This document shows positions 49,150 through 60,639 of a stretch of DNA of 64,000 nucleotides, piece after piece. The first letter of the stretch is position 1; every line of letters starts with the position of its first letter. Origin of the DNA: Escarpia spicata (Eukaryota > Annelida > Polychaeta > Sabellida > Siboglinidae). Below the pieces are notes generated by a model. That model saw only the letters and a list, made by a program, of their open reading frames with translations, searched no databases and was not told the origin of the DNA. The position numbers were made by a program, and so were the translations under genes. Where the stretch lies: NCBI GenBank assembly GCA_963995525.1, contig OZ023214.1, positions 11,731,928 to 11,795,927 on the forward strand, in the 5' to 3' direction.

Positions 49150-50475
49150 CTTCTTAAAATACACAATGACATTGAACGCAATATGGATAATAGCAAATTG
49201 ATTGCTCTCACTTTACTAGATTTATCAGCTGCTTTTGATACAATAGATCACCAAATCACATACATTTTGCGATTTCTGGCACAGCTCTTAAGTCATTAAG
49301 TTCGTATGTTTCAAAACGATATCAAAGCATTAATATATCTGGCTCACAGTCTTGTCCAGAACATCTCCCATTTGGTATCCAACAGGGTTTGTCCTTGGCT
49401 CTATTCTGTTTAGCTTATACACTACATCCTTTAGTTGAGTCATAACTAATCATAATATAAATCATCGCTTGTATGCTGAATACACACAGGTGTGTATATA
49501 ACTTTCACCAACATAAATACATTTGGAATGTTTCTAAAATATTAACTAACAAATTAGTATAATACAAATAAATACAATAATTAAATAAATATACTAAAAT
49601 TAGTTCAATAAGGGTAACATTATGTGGGAATAAACCAATGTACTTACACGTCACCTAACTAATGTATAAGTACCTTGTTTATGTTTGTGCTTGTCGGCTG
49701 CCACATGTAATGCTGTCGTTATACAAATGACACTTTTACAAGTTTCAAGCTGTGCCGTTCTTTGATTTTACATCTTGCCTCATCGTGAATGTTTCTGGAT
49801 GCCCATGACGTCATCATTGCGAACTGAACATTTGTGCTTTGCTAGATTTTACATATTTTGCTGATTTATGATACACTGCTAGTGTTATCTTCAGTGGGCC
49901 GTGACCGTCGCCATGGTGACAGTGTATAAATGTTGTTAATTACTTTCCAGTTAAATTGCTTGCTAATGATACATTACTATCAGATACTGTTCGTATTCTA
50001 GGTGTTATCTTTGACAGTGATTTCAGCTTTTAGCAGAACATTTCTCAAGTATGTAAATCCTGTTTCTACCATATATGTGATGTCCGCCGAATTCGGCGTT
50101 ATTTGTCTTTATCTACTGCTAAAACAATATCAGTATCTCTAATTAGCAGTCGCCTTGACTACTGCAACTTACTCCTAAACGATATTGTTAAAAAGGACTT
50201 AGCTAAACTCCAACGTGTACATAATTGTTTAGCACGTGTAATACTAAAGCACCTCGTTTCTCACCATCTCTGCCCCTACTTAGACAGTTCTTAGACAAAC
50301 ACTTATTTATTTAAAATTGCATTTCCACCGTAACCTTCGGCGGTCCCTTGCTCTAATGACGAATCTTGCTTGTCCCTGTTAACGATTTTGCCAAATGATT
50401 CTTGTATGTTGTGCCTCTGAGCTCAGATTCCTGGGGATTTAGGCGCTATAGAAGTTTGTCATTATTATTAGTGTA
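49150..50475 (+). mobile_element. LINE family A, second copy
   Basis: Opens with LIALTLLDLSAAFDTIDH (motif A, about 49197-49250), then QSINISGSQSCPEHLPFG, a corrupted motif B and motif C (HRLYAEYTQV, where YADD has become YAEY). Between about 49530 and 49930 unrelated AT-rich sequence replaces some 40 codons. It resumes with LLANDTLLSDTVRILGVIFD, STAKTISVSLISSRLDYCN and the 3' end GCTCAGATTCCTGGGGATTT plus (ATT)n, the same terminus as at 6893. Dead copy. Confidence 0.8.
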
Positions 50476-50479
50476 CAAG

Positions 50480-51385
50480 TCTTCAATTGCATCAACTATG
50501 TCAGCAAACCACGAAAGCCTTCAAGCGACAAAGGCAGTCTACAACGATCTGAAACAACTAGGCATTTCTTACGCAATACCGACCCACAGAGGAACCACTG
50601 GCGGTCAAGTGACTAAGACAATTCCTGTGAAAGTGACTGCACCCAGAACCGATGTGTCCAACTGGTCAATACGCAAAAGCATCGTACCAATTGTCAACAG
50701 AAGCAACCTGATACATGTTAAACTACATCGAAGCTGTGCGACTAATTCATTTAGAGCTGTTATTCTGAACACCCGGTCTACGTGTAAGCTTCATAAGTGT
50801 CCCAAAACTCGAACCTAGTTCAGGCCATCGCATATTGCCGTAAAGGCAGTGGTGCCACCTGGATACGATATGAAACACATACCGCGAGCCAACACTAGAC
50901 GCGGAGGCGTCGCCATTATCTTCCGTGAACCCATCTCAGCAACTGTACTGAAGCACAACAAGTACACTTCCATGGAGTATCTCAACTGCATAGTCCAAGT
51001 CGGCCTCGAACTACTGCGATTTGTAACAGTGAATAGACCTCCACCAAAATCGAAATCACCAAATGTTCCGGTATTTCTGGGGGAGTTTGCCTATCTCCTC
51101 GATGACCTCACATTTACATCCGGTCAGCTGATAATCGTTGGGGACCTGAACTTTCGCTTTAACAATCCCACCAGTGCACCAAACCAACTATAAACCTTCT
51201 CTCCGCAACAAACCACCAACAACTCACGAGAAAGGCCACTTCCTCGATGTTATCATAACGAGATGTGGTGAGCTGCCTGTTGAAGTTGTCACCTGTGATG
51301 ATTCAGTCAATTCTGACCACTCCATCGTTATCTTTACGGTCCCTATTACAACTACAGTCCCACCAAAGAAAACAATGACGTAATG
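50480..51385 (+). mobile_element. LINE APE-endonuclease fragment
   Basis: ORFs 50495-50818, 50849-51193 and 51174-51383 read FRAVILNTRSTCKLHKC, PPGYDMKHIPRANTRRGGVA, LLRFVTVNRPPPKSK, LIIVGDLNFRFNN and FLDVIITRCGELPVEV, with VNSDHSIVIF at the end. GDLNF and SDH are the C-terminal catalytic motifs of the APE-type endonuclease of CR1/L2-group LINEs. The N-terminal part and the whole RT are absent. Two stops or frameshifts break it. Confidence 0.78.
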
Positions 51386-51995
51386 CGTAAGTTGAAAACT
51401 ATCAGCCATCATCAGCCATGACATTACTTGCTCTGATTTGACTGTTCAGTAAGTCAGCGAATCGACAGCAGAGGCATTTTCTCGTTACAACAATACCTTT
51501 CTGTCAAAATCCTGTTTGCCTCGTTTTAATTTGAGGCAAATAACTTTCTTGCAAGTTTGTAGACGTCCTTTGCTCTTTGTGTCCGATATATCTGACTAAA
51601 GATGTATTTAATATGAGATCCAGCTATATAATCGTAATGAGGCAGAAATTATTCAGATAGGACAAAAACCGAGTTGGTGACTATACACAAAACAAATATA
51701 TAACAAACACAATTAGTCACTGCTTTAAAATATATGTCAGTGAGTGACAGTATGTATTATAATATATATTTATATGTATCAGGCATAATTATTGAAAATA
51801 AAAATTGTTGGTCATATGGTTGTTGCAAGTATAACTAAACTAGACGACCACTTTTCTGTCAGTTTCAAACAAACTTCACTAGAAGGAAGGCCGTGATATT
51901 GCAGCCGCTGCATTAACTACATTTGTAGGATACAGTTTTGCTACAGGGATGTCATTTTCTAATAGCTTATTTTTGTTGTTTGTCGTTGTGGCGCG
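51386..51995. other. Unassigned region
   Basis: AT-rich, no gene or repeat end seen. Confidence 0.45.
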
Positions 51996-52096
51996 CGTGC
52001 TAAAAATAGAATGATGTCATACAGATGTGATGCGTCACTGCCTCAAAGCTGGCGAGTGCAATTATAGCATATCTGCACGACATCATTCTATATTTA
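51996..52096. repeat. Hairpin element with about 28-bp arms
   Basis: AAATAGAATGATGTCATACA at the left (about 51999-52026) pairs with TGCACGACATCATTCTATAT at the right (about 52072-52096) around a 45-base loop. Probably a very short MITE. Confidence 0.6.
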
Positions 52097-52400
52097 ACAC
52101 AACATAACATAACATAACGTTTATTTGACCCCATATAGGTACATGAGAATAAGAGGTAGGAGTGCAAAGACTACACACAAGGAAATATCTGCCAAATATC
52201 GTAATAACTCACTTTCAGTTTGACTGATGAAGCAATGAGAACGGGTTCAACATAGAAACATGTAAAGTAGTCATAGGCCTTGGCCGAAGCTCCAGTGGGC
52301 GATAATCGGACGAACTCGAGTTTGTTTATGTAGTTAGTGCCCCACGTATTCGCTAGGGCGCGGTATAACCTAAATAAATAAGGCAATCTAGCGTATTAAG
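52097..52400 (-). mobile_element. Retroposon 3' end with (TGTTA)n tail
   Basis: AACATAACATAACATAACG is the reverse of a (TGTTA)n tail, preceded on the minus strand by CCTATATGGGGTCAAATAAA. This is a LINE/SINE 3' end without recognisable coding sequence. Confidence 0.5.
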
Positions 52401-52594
52401 TAATTGATTGTATTTAAATTAGGTCACTACCGGTAATGTTGGCGTTTGTGATGTGGTAGATAGTCAGCTGTGTAATTAAAATTTGTTGTAATATAAAGGA
52501 TGCTGTGGTACACAGGAAACACTCTTTCTAAAGACTATCTTTGTTTTAATATCTTAATTTCTACTTAGGATAAACTGTAAAATTACGTAAAAGC

Positions 52595-53565
52595 ATGGCA
52601 CCGTGCAAGCGGCAAATCAAGGCTAGTCGACACCTGACATATTCAAAATGTGATAATTGGGTAGATTTTGCAAAGTCGGGGTGTGAGAATTCATGGAAGG
52701 AGGTGCATATGGAGGGGTAGACGAGCTGAAGAAGTTGATTGTGATGATGACAGGAAAGGGTGACTTGGGAAAGATCCACACAGATGGTGACACTCGAGAG
52801 ATACGTTAGAGCAGAGGCAATGAGGCTGGTGGTAAGGAGAAAGAAGCCAAGGAGACTGTTGAAGGGGAGAGGACAGTATTGACAAGACGGAAGGAGGCAG
52901 AAGGAAAAGGGACAAAGAAAAAGGTGACAGGAGGGAAAGTGACAACAGGGGGAAAGACGACAGGAGTTAAGGTAGGAGTGGAGGTGACGGGGGACATGAC
53001 AGCAACTAGACAGTCGGAAATCAACGAAGGAGCTACTCTGAAGCAGTGATAGGAGGGGTGAGGAGATAAGCGAGAATATTCATGGGTGACTCTTTAATGA
53101 GAAAGACAGACAAGACGAGTAAAGGAGAAGACATAGTAGTTTGCCAAGATAGAGCATATAACAGAAAGCGCAGAGAAAGTGATGGGTACTGGGAAGGGAT
53201 GGACCATTCTAGTACATGTAGGGACACATAATGCAGGGGGAGGGCAATCGGAATAATACAGAGAGTTTGTCAGGGAGTTAAAGCAGACAAGGGTAGAACA
53301 GATTGTTCTCTCAGGAATTTTGCCAGTAATGGGAGGAAGGGGGCAAACATATAGAAACTGCAAGAGGATGGCAATCAATGCACTAGTTGCGCAGATGTGT
53401 GAAGAAGAGGGGGTGGGATTCATAGATTCATGGGGATACTTTGTTGGAAGGGAAGATATGTACATGAGACATGGCCTCCATCTAAATGGAAAAGGTGCAG
53501 CAATTTTCCCTGAGAACCTGCTGCGATGTGTTGATAGTGGGACAGGTTGCATTTATTTAAACTAG
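52595..53565 (+). pseudogene. CR1 ORF1: zinc-finger remnant plus SGNH/GDSL esterase
   Basis: ATG 52595 starts MAPCKRQIKASRHLTYSKCD, then NWVDFAKSGCENSWKEVH, a Cys-rich PHD-like finger as in CR1 ORF1 proteins. A Lys/Thr-rich linker follows in other frames. The esterase has block I IFMGDSLMRK (GDS at 53085-53093), block III VHVGTHNAG (usually GTNN, about 53211) and the catalytic His block GLHLNGKGAAIF (about 53473). Such esterases may aid chaperoning or membrane contact of the LINE RNP. There are at least three frame breaks. Confidence 0.78.
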
Positions 53566-54575
53566 ATGCGCAGGGGAGATTCACAAAGAAGCCTGACATT
53601 GAAGGCCTAGATACAAATAGCACAACTAAATCAGCAAAGGACAGCCTGGAAAACCGTTCTCAAGCTGGATGTAAATGCGTTTGTTTAAATGCAAAGAGAA
53701 TAGTAAACAAAATAAGTGAACTAAACGTTAGTATAGACGATATTGACCCTCACATAATATGTATAACTGAATTGTGGGCCAACACCAATATCTCAAATGC
53801 CGACCTGGGACTGACAGGCTATGTAATGCTTAGGAAAGATAGAATAGGAAGAAGGGGAGGTGGAGTTATTTTATATATTAAAGATTATATCCAGGCTAAC
53901 AACAAAAAATTAGAAAGAGAAGCAGATTGCGAAGAAATCGTTTGGTGTAACATAGTTACAGGAAACTCGATGTTAACTGTTTGGTTAGTTTATCGAAGTC
54001 CAAATATAAGCATGGAAGAAAATGAAAAAGAACAAAACGCTATAAGGGAAGTGAGCAGACGGGACTGTATTATTATGGTGGATTTTAACCATGGACATAT
54101 ACAATGGAAATCTCTACAGAGTACATGGAGTGAGGACCACAAATTTTTAGTTTTAGTATATGATAGTTTCCTTTCTCAACATTTGCTAGAACCAACCAGG
54201 GGATAAAATAGGTTAGACATAATTTTGTCATCACATAATAAGTTAGTTGACAATATCAAGATATGTGAGCCACTGGGGAGTAGTGGTCACAACCAGATCC
54301 ATTTTACCATCAAAGTAAAATCAGAAAGGGATAATAAAAAGCAGTACAGGAGAAACTTCCACAAAGGAAGATATAAGGACTTGAGGAAATATTTAACAAA
54401 GGTAGGCTGGAATAACACACTTAAGAATAAGACAGCAACAGAATGGTGCAATATCTTAAGAAGTGAAACTGAGTGCATCGTCGATAAGTTTGTTCCACTG
54501 AAAAACAAGGGGAATGGTCCAGAAAGAAATAGTTATCGAAAGAAGCCATTCGAAAAATTAAGTACAAACAAATGA
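53547..54575 (+). pseudogene. CR1 ORF2 APE-type endonuclease
   Basis: CVCLNAKRIVNKISELN, ICITELWANTNISNADLGL (catalytic Glu in ITELW), RRGGGVILYIK, VWLVYRSPN, IIMVDFNHGHIQWK (usual GDFN has become VDFN) and SSGHNQIHF (usual SDH has become SGH). After a TAA at 54204 the frame continues to 54575. The endonuclease nicks target DNA; loss of two catalytic blocks shows this copy is inactive. Confidence 0.82.
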
Positions 54576-54812
54576 TGTGGAAGTCATATAAACGCACCGG
54601 AAATGATGACGATTACAACATTTATAAAGAAGTACTTATCTAAGCTACAACTGAATTTAGAAATTCAGAGAGATGCTATGAACAAAAATTAGCTTGTAAT
54701 ACAAAACATTACAGCAAGAATTTGATGAATATGTTTGGAGCGAACAGAACGTTCAGGATAAGGTCGGTCCTGTTGAAGATAGTGCTGGAAATATAATATC
54801 AGAGGGATTCTT

Positions 54813-55640
54813 AATGGCAGAAGAGCTGAATGAGTAATTTAGTTCGGTGTTTACCGGGGAAGATATTAGTTCACTGGCAGTACCAGAGGCTAAGTTCAAG
54901 GAGGCGGAATCAGGCTATTTAGGACAGTTAATTGTAACCCCGGAAATGGTAGCTAAGAAATAAGGGCAATAAAGGATAATAAATCACCCGGAGTGGATGA
55001 GATTCCACCCAAACTACTATTGGAAATTGTAGAACAAATTAGCATACCGCTTGCAACAGTTTTCAACCTGTCGTTAAATGAGGGAATGATTCCTTTAGAA
55101 TGGAAAGAAGCAAACATTATACCGTTACTTAAAAAGGTTTCGAGAAACAAATCAGAGAACCACAGACCAGTGAGCTTAACATCGGTGATTTGCAATTTAT
55201 TAGAAAGACTAATTAGAGATCACATGGGTAGATGAGGGTTCACCAGTTGATATCATCTACTTAGATTTTCAGAAAGCTTTCGACAAAGTGCCACATCAAA
55301 GATCAATGCTTAAACTAAAGGCCCATGGCATAGGGGATGGTATAATTAACTGGATAAAAACATGGCTGATTGACAGAAGACAACGGGTAGTAGTTGATGG
55401 GGAGGTCTCAAATTGGAAATCGGTTTTGAGTTGGGTGCCACAGGGTTCAGTACTGGGACCTATACTATTTTTAATATATATCAACGATTTGGACGAATAT
55501 CTAGCAAGTAAGGTGTTGACATCTTCAGATGATATAAAAGTATTTAGAAGAATTAAACGTGATGGAGATAGACAACGTTTACAAGATGATCTTGACAGGT
55601 TGATCAAATGCTCTAAAAATAGCAGATTTTTTTAATTTTG
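54813..55640 (+). pseudogene. CR1 ORF2 reverse transcriptase
   Basis: FLMAEELNE, NKSPGVDEIPPKLLLEIVEQ, IPLEWKEANIIPLLKKVS, HRPVSLTSVICNLLERLIRD, then a deletion to VDIIYLDFQKAFDKVPHQ (motif A), VPQGSVLGPILFLIYINDLD (motif B) and VLTSSDDIKVFRRIKRDGD (motif C FADD has become SSDD). It ends in a premature stop near 55635. Confidence 0.85.
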
Positions 55641-55777
55641 GGAAATATAAATGCTTCCACACAAGACATGGGAAAGAAGATGTACAATATACAAATGTAA
55701 AATAAAAGGATTTAGGGTCATCAATTAATGCTGATATGAAGGTTTCAGAGCAGTGCGGATTTGCAGCTTCAAAGTGT

Positions 55778-56820
55778 TATTGACTGTAACGTGCTGCCGC
55801 CTATGGAATCAGATGGATACCATTGAACCGTTGTAACGTGTTTTAGTACTATAAGTTGTTGTAGTATCGCTTAATCAACTCTCGCCTATCTGCGTGATTT
55901 CGCCAGGAAGATAGTCAGGCTCAAAATGGCCTTCTGAATGTTATCCGCTAGATGGCAACACATGTATACTCATGAATTAAAACGTCATCAATTTATGACG
56001 TTATTTGATGACGTATTGTCAGGATTTGCTTAGTCTCGCTTAACCGACTCTCTCCTGGCTCCGTGACTTCGCCAGGATAATCTGGCTCAGAATCGCGTTT
56101 TGACTGCTCATTGCCAGTTAGCACGTCTGTTCCCCAGAATGTTTATATATTATGTATGTTTTCGATAACGAAATGAAATTACGAAATTAATAGTGCCCGA
56201 AATAGTATTATATAAAATAATCTTAGAATCTTAAACTAAATGAAGACAAACAAGTTTCGAGTTATCTACGGGATTCGAACCGACGACCCTAAAATACTTG
56301 TTCGGCACCTTACCGACCTACCCACCAAGAACAGCACGTTTTCGTTGTACTTTGGCAACTACATGTATTAGTTAGTAGTCCGAGCGTTGCGCGCGACATC
56401 GATTGCTTAGTTAATTTGTCCTTGTTTGGTATTTATATCATGCGTATTCACACTTAGTCCTTTGTTTCTGTTCGAGCATAAGCAATGACCGTCAATATGG
56501 AATCTTTGACAGCCACGAGAGCTGCCACCTAGTGAATATGCATGTGATTAAAAGGCACGAAACTATTTTTTTGTGTGACATGTTTCAAAATAAGTTTGAT
56601 GTTTAATATTTGTTATAGTATATATATATATATGTATATATATATATGATAAAAGTATATCCTTATTTAATTTGTTACTTCATAATTGGCCTGAGAGCCA
56701 ATCATCGTCTCTACCCGAATCTGGGGTAAAGCCCCCTACCGGTAACATTGGCAAAACATTAATATTCCAGGCCGTAGTGGGGGACGATAAAATGCTGCCA
56801 TCTCACGGCGTCTTATTAAT
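55778..56820. mobile_element. Insertion splitting the CR1 3' region
   Basis: CR1 sequence stops after GCAGCTTCAAAG (about 55777) and resumes at GAGGCTAAGATATGCTAGAA (about 56822), as comparison with copy 1 shows. The inserted 1 kb is non-coding. It has two similar blocks containing CTCTC(G/C)(C/T)...GTGA(T/C)TTCGCCAGGA(A/T) (about 55880 and 56065) and a tRNA-like segment. No TIR was proven. Confidence 0.55.
56262..56337 (-). repeat. tRNA-like sequence (SINE head or pseudogene)
   Basis: On the minus strand GGTGGGTAGGTCGGTAAGGT resembles a D arm with A box, and GGTTCGAATCC (56271-56281) is a perfect B box. The acceptor and T stems pair poorly and the anticodon loop lacks T33, so it is not a working tRNA. 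It lies inside the insertion in CR1. Confidence 0.5.
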
Positions 56821-57299
56821 CGAGGCTAAGATATGCTAGAAAGAGTACAGGGACAACGACTAAAAATGATAACAAAACTGAGAGATCTTTGATACGAAAT
56901 AATGAAGAATGTCGTTTGACAACACTAGAGACCAGGAGATTGAAAATAGATCAGATAGAAATTGTTTTTATTATTGAATGGTTATGAAAATATTCATAGA
57001 AATATTGTTTCTCAGTTAAGAAAGATAGGACTAGGGGACATGAAGCTACATTAGTAAAGGAGCAGGGTAGATTATAAAATATATACGAACTTATCATTTT
57101 CACAATGGACAGCAAATGCTTTGAAACAGATTATCTGCTGATTGTGCGGGTGCTAGTAGCGTAAACACGATTAAAAATAAAATTAACACGTACCTCAGAA
57201 GGGCGGGATACACGTAGATGAAATTTATAAAAAGAGTTGGACTCTCGTTTAGTCAAAAGGCTTCCTTGTCCACCTGACATCTAGAATTAATTCTCTGGT

Positions 57300-58200
57300 T
57301 GCTAAAGACGGTGGTTATGAAAAAAGAGGGTAGGGTTAGTGTTTCGGCTTTGTGTGCAATATTGCATTGTTTGTCATAAAATCTAGAAAAGAATATTTAG
57401 TTTATGTAACAAGAACCAGTACATATTAAAATATGATCTATAACGGATTACATAACATGATTAACAATTATGTAAGAAATGGGAGTTAATATGAGATACA
57501 ACGGATTATCGCTTGTCATAAAAATCGCGAATGTTGTTATTTCAAAACAGTTCGATAACGTACTTTCAAAACACTACCGTGTTCCTCTTTCTTATATATA
57601 TGCTGACGGTATGCGCTTTCCCGGATATATAGCGCGTAATGAATGCCTAATTTATCATTATTATTATGATAATTTAACACAAATCGGACTATAGCCATGG
57701 TGTAATACAATAAGACGTTCTAGGGCCTGATTTCAAATCAACAGGCCAACAACTGACTGCGCATAAAGATCCCGGGAAACTGTGACTGCTGCGTCAGTGG
57801 ACTGCCAAAGGCGACGGCTCTGCACGCTCGCAACTGCGTCGTCATGGGGATGCAGATGGTCAAAGTCATAAGTTTTTTATATATTATGATTGAATCGGTT
57901 TTATTTGTTTCTGTCTCAGTAAACATACTCGAATATATGCACACAACCCCCGTATAACTTTATGCACGCATGCACGCACGCACACACACATGTACACTGT
58001 ACAGTCACGCACATGCAGACACATTCAGGCACACTCAGGCACAAATAGGCAACAGTTGTGCAATAAATAGCTCAATTCGTGTATGTGTGTGTGCGTGTGT
58101 GTGTGTTGTGCGTTTATTCTTATCGTTTTAAGGTGCCCTCAATACATTGCTTATATAAGCAGTCAAACCAAGAACCTCTATACACATTCTATACATTCTC
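57300..58200. other. Unassigned region with CA/TG-rich short repeats
   Basis: No gene seen. ACGCACGCACACACACA (57970) and GTGTGTGTGTGCGTGTGT (58082) are short, degenerate microsatellites. Confidence 0.5.
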
Positions 58201-58204
58201 ATAA

Positions 58205-59447
58205 GTGTCAGAATTTGTTGAATATTGGGGGCTGAGGCCACTAAAGAGCGTTCGGAACAAGGAGGGGGTCCTGAGGTGTTGCACTATTCGGATCAGCTAT
58301 CCCTCTCCCCCGGGAGGGGTGAAAAGCAACCCGCATCCCCATTGTGCAGGCTGGAAACTGTCTCCGTGGGGCTCTAGCCGCATGGAGATGGATATGGGCT
58401 CCACCAGGTTAGAACACTTTGCCCCAGACACGCTCCATGATCAGCAAAGCACCAAAGTCGATACCGGACAGGTCGCAGATACTGCGCCATCCGCCTCCCA
58501 TCAGGGCGGAAGCTACAAGTCTGCTACTGATAGAACGTCACTCAAGAAGATCCGTGGGATGGATTACATCACTATTTCCTCGTGGAATGTAAGAACACTT
58601 AACCAAGCAGGAAAATGAAAGGCCTTGCCCATGAGCTGGCAAGATGTACATGGCACCTGGCACCTCAGCTTTGGAGAAGTACAAACATATGAAGGACATA
58701 CATTTTACTGCAATGGAAAAAATGACAAACATGTAAAGGGCGTAGGATTCCTTTACAAGGAAAACATAAAGAACTCAATATTATGGTGCTGCCCAACATC
58801 CATTCGCCTTAGGGCAGCACCTTTCAACATCGCGGTAATAAAAGTGTACGCCCCAACAACAGATCGACCAAATCCTGGTGCAGAACCGGTTCCGATCTGG
58901 GATCAACATAGCCAAATTAAGGAATTCCCAGGAACGGACGTAGAAAATGATCACTCAAAGTAAGGTTGAAGAAGATCAACAAGCCCAAGAACACCAGGCT
59001 CAAGTTAAATTTGGACAAACTGAACTTTAAAACCAATGGAGAGCCAAGTGTCACAATCAGCAAAAATTCAACAAACAAATATTCAATCGTTGACTTCAAG
59101 AAGGCCTTTGACAGAGTGTGGCATGTCGCACTATGGGCAACAATTATTACAACTTTAGACGCAATCTTGTTCACACCATCGAACAACTGTACACTAAAGT
59201 TAACAGTGCAGTACTGGTGCAAGGCGCAATAGGTAAATGGTTCCACACATCAGTCGGAGTCCACCAAGGACGCCTCCTGTCACCCACACTGGTCAACATA
59301 TCCCTGGAACGAATAATGACAGATGCCCTGGACGACCACACCGGCACAGTCAACATTGGAGGAAGCATCATCACCAATCTTCGGTTCGCTGATGAATCGA
59401 CGGGTTGGCTGGAGGTGAAGAGGAACTTGCCAACCAGGTGAACCGAC
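58205..59447 (+). mobile_element. RTE-like LINE with endonuclease and RT pieces, internal deletion
   Basis: The 5' part (58205-58618) includes ITISSWNVRTLNQAGK, the start of the APE endonuclease. ORF 58625-58963 continues EGHTFYCNGKNDKHVKGVGF and APFNIAVIKVYAPTTD. After a deletion the RT reads YSIVDFKKAFDRVWH (motif A), VGVHQGRLLSPTL (motif B) and ITNLRFADESTGWLE (motif C FADD has become FADE). It is broken at 59447 by a hAT-like MITE; AACCGACTTG after the MITE fits the continuing frame (NQVNRL). Confidence 0.8.
59440..59447. repeat. Target site duplication GAACCGAC (left)
   Basis: Eight bases identical to 60510-60517, bracketing the MITE. Confidence 0.85.
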
Positions 59448-60509
59448 CAGGCATGGGGTCAATTACATTGCAATGTAATATATTACTATTACGGTGTTTA
59501 CTTCCTATTACTATTATATGCTGAATTCTTCCTATTACTGTTATTATTCCATTTGAAGCAATTCTTATTACTTTACATTTTTCATCGGAACATTCTATGG
59601 TATAATGCACAGTAGAGTATATGCATGAAAGTAATAAGTACAGTTGTTTGACTCACAGTATCAAGAAGTTAAACAAGACAGGTGAATAAGAAAACTAACT
59701 TGCCATTTATTGATACCCATGTCCAAAGTATTTGAAATTATATTTGAGAATGTCAAATACTTTCATCATCATCATTGGGGAAGTATTATAAAGTATAAAA
59801 AAATCATAAATATTTACAACAATATATATATATATATAGTATATACCATATTTAGTACAATCTACTAACTACGTTGAATAAGGATAGAACACATACGTTC
59901 CATTTTATATTTAAATACCATATTGGAATAAAAGACAAAAGCAATTGTCAAATCACATAACTTGGTGGATTGTATTACAGTCTAATTAAACCACACTGCT
60001 GCTTGTTAATTATCGGCTCAAGTACAACTACATCAGGGTTTTTTAACACACGCTATAGTTTAGGCTTAATTGTGTGCATCATGGAAGCAGTCATTAAACC
60101 CAAAGGCTTACTTGAAAAGGGTAGTTGGCAACTTGGCACAACTGGCTTCACAGCAGTGAAAGCCCAGTTTAATCCCTTTAGTCAATGCAGCAGTCTCACT
60201 GTACCAGTGTCTCTTGCTATGTAAATGCTCATAAAACGCTAGGGTAATAATTCATTAGGGCCATGCTCAAGTTGACAAGGGGGAGCAACCATAAAACCTG
60301 GAGAAACCAGTGGAATCTACAACCTAATCAAATCAAATGGAATTGTTATGTAGTTGAAAGTCGATTGAAATGTTCAATGGTAATATAAAAGTAATAGGTC
60401 ATTTGCTATTACATTGCTTCCTATTACTATTACATTGAGTTTTTGCTCAACCTATTACTATTACTTCAATATTTGTATTCGTTAGGGTTACACATTACTA
60501 TTACCCCTG
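59448..60509. mobile_element. hAT-like non-autonomous transposon (1,062 bp)
   Basis: Flanked by perfect 8-bp duplications GAACCGAC, the size made by hAT transposases. Ends are CAGGCATGGGGTCAATTACA on the left and, reversed, CAGGGGTAATAGTAATGTG on the right, consistent with hAT ends beginning CAG-GGG. Sub-terminal regions are rich in CCTATTACTATTAC repeats. No transposase ORF. It inserted into the RTE LINE, so it is younger than that copy. Confidence 0.85.
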
Positions 60510-60517
60510 GAACCGAC
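60510..60517. repeat. Target site duplication GAACCGAC (right)
   Basis: Right copy of the 8-bp duplication. Confidence 0.85.
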
Positions 60518-60639
60518 TTGTATGATTGCTGCTTTTAAATGAAACACACCATTTATCAGACTGAACGAAACATGGCCGTCGTTTATTATCTGATCCGACC
60601 AGCACCGGAGAAATCCGAAGCGATCCGCCTACACCCAAT

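Larger units (their letters stand above)
52560..57299 (+). mobile_element. CR1 LINE, near full length (copy 2), with nested insertion
   Basis: Carries ORF1 (52595-53565) with a zinc-finger remnant and an SGNH esterase, ORF2 endonuclease (53547-54575) and RT (54813-55640), and the 3' end 56822-57299 after a 1-kb insertion. The 3' end ATTAATTCTCTGG matches copy 1 at 20508. Relative to copy 1 it lost about 100 codons of RT near 55230 and has many stops. It shows the full CR1 layout: ORF1, APE endonuclease, RT. Confidence 0.85.

Noticed and set aside
56262..56337. Functional tRNA gene
   Set aside because: Degenerate acceptor and T stems and no T33 in the anticodon loop. It lies in an inserted repeat.
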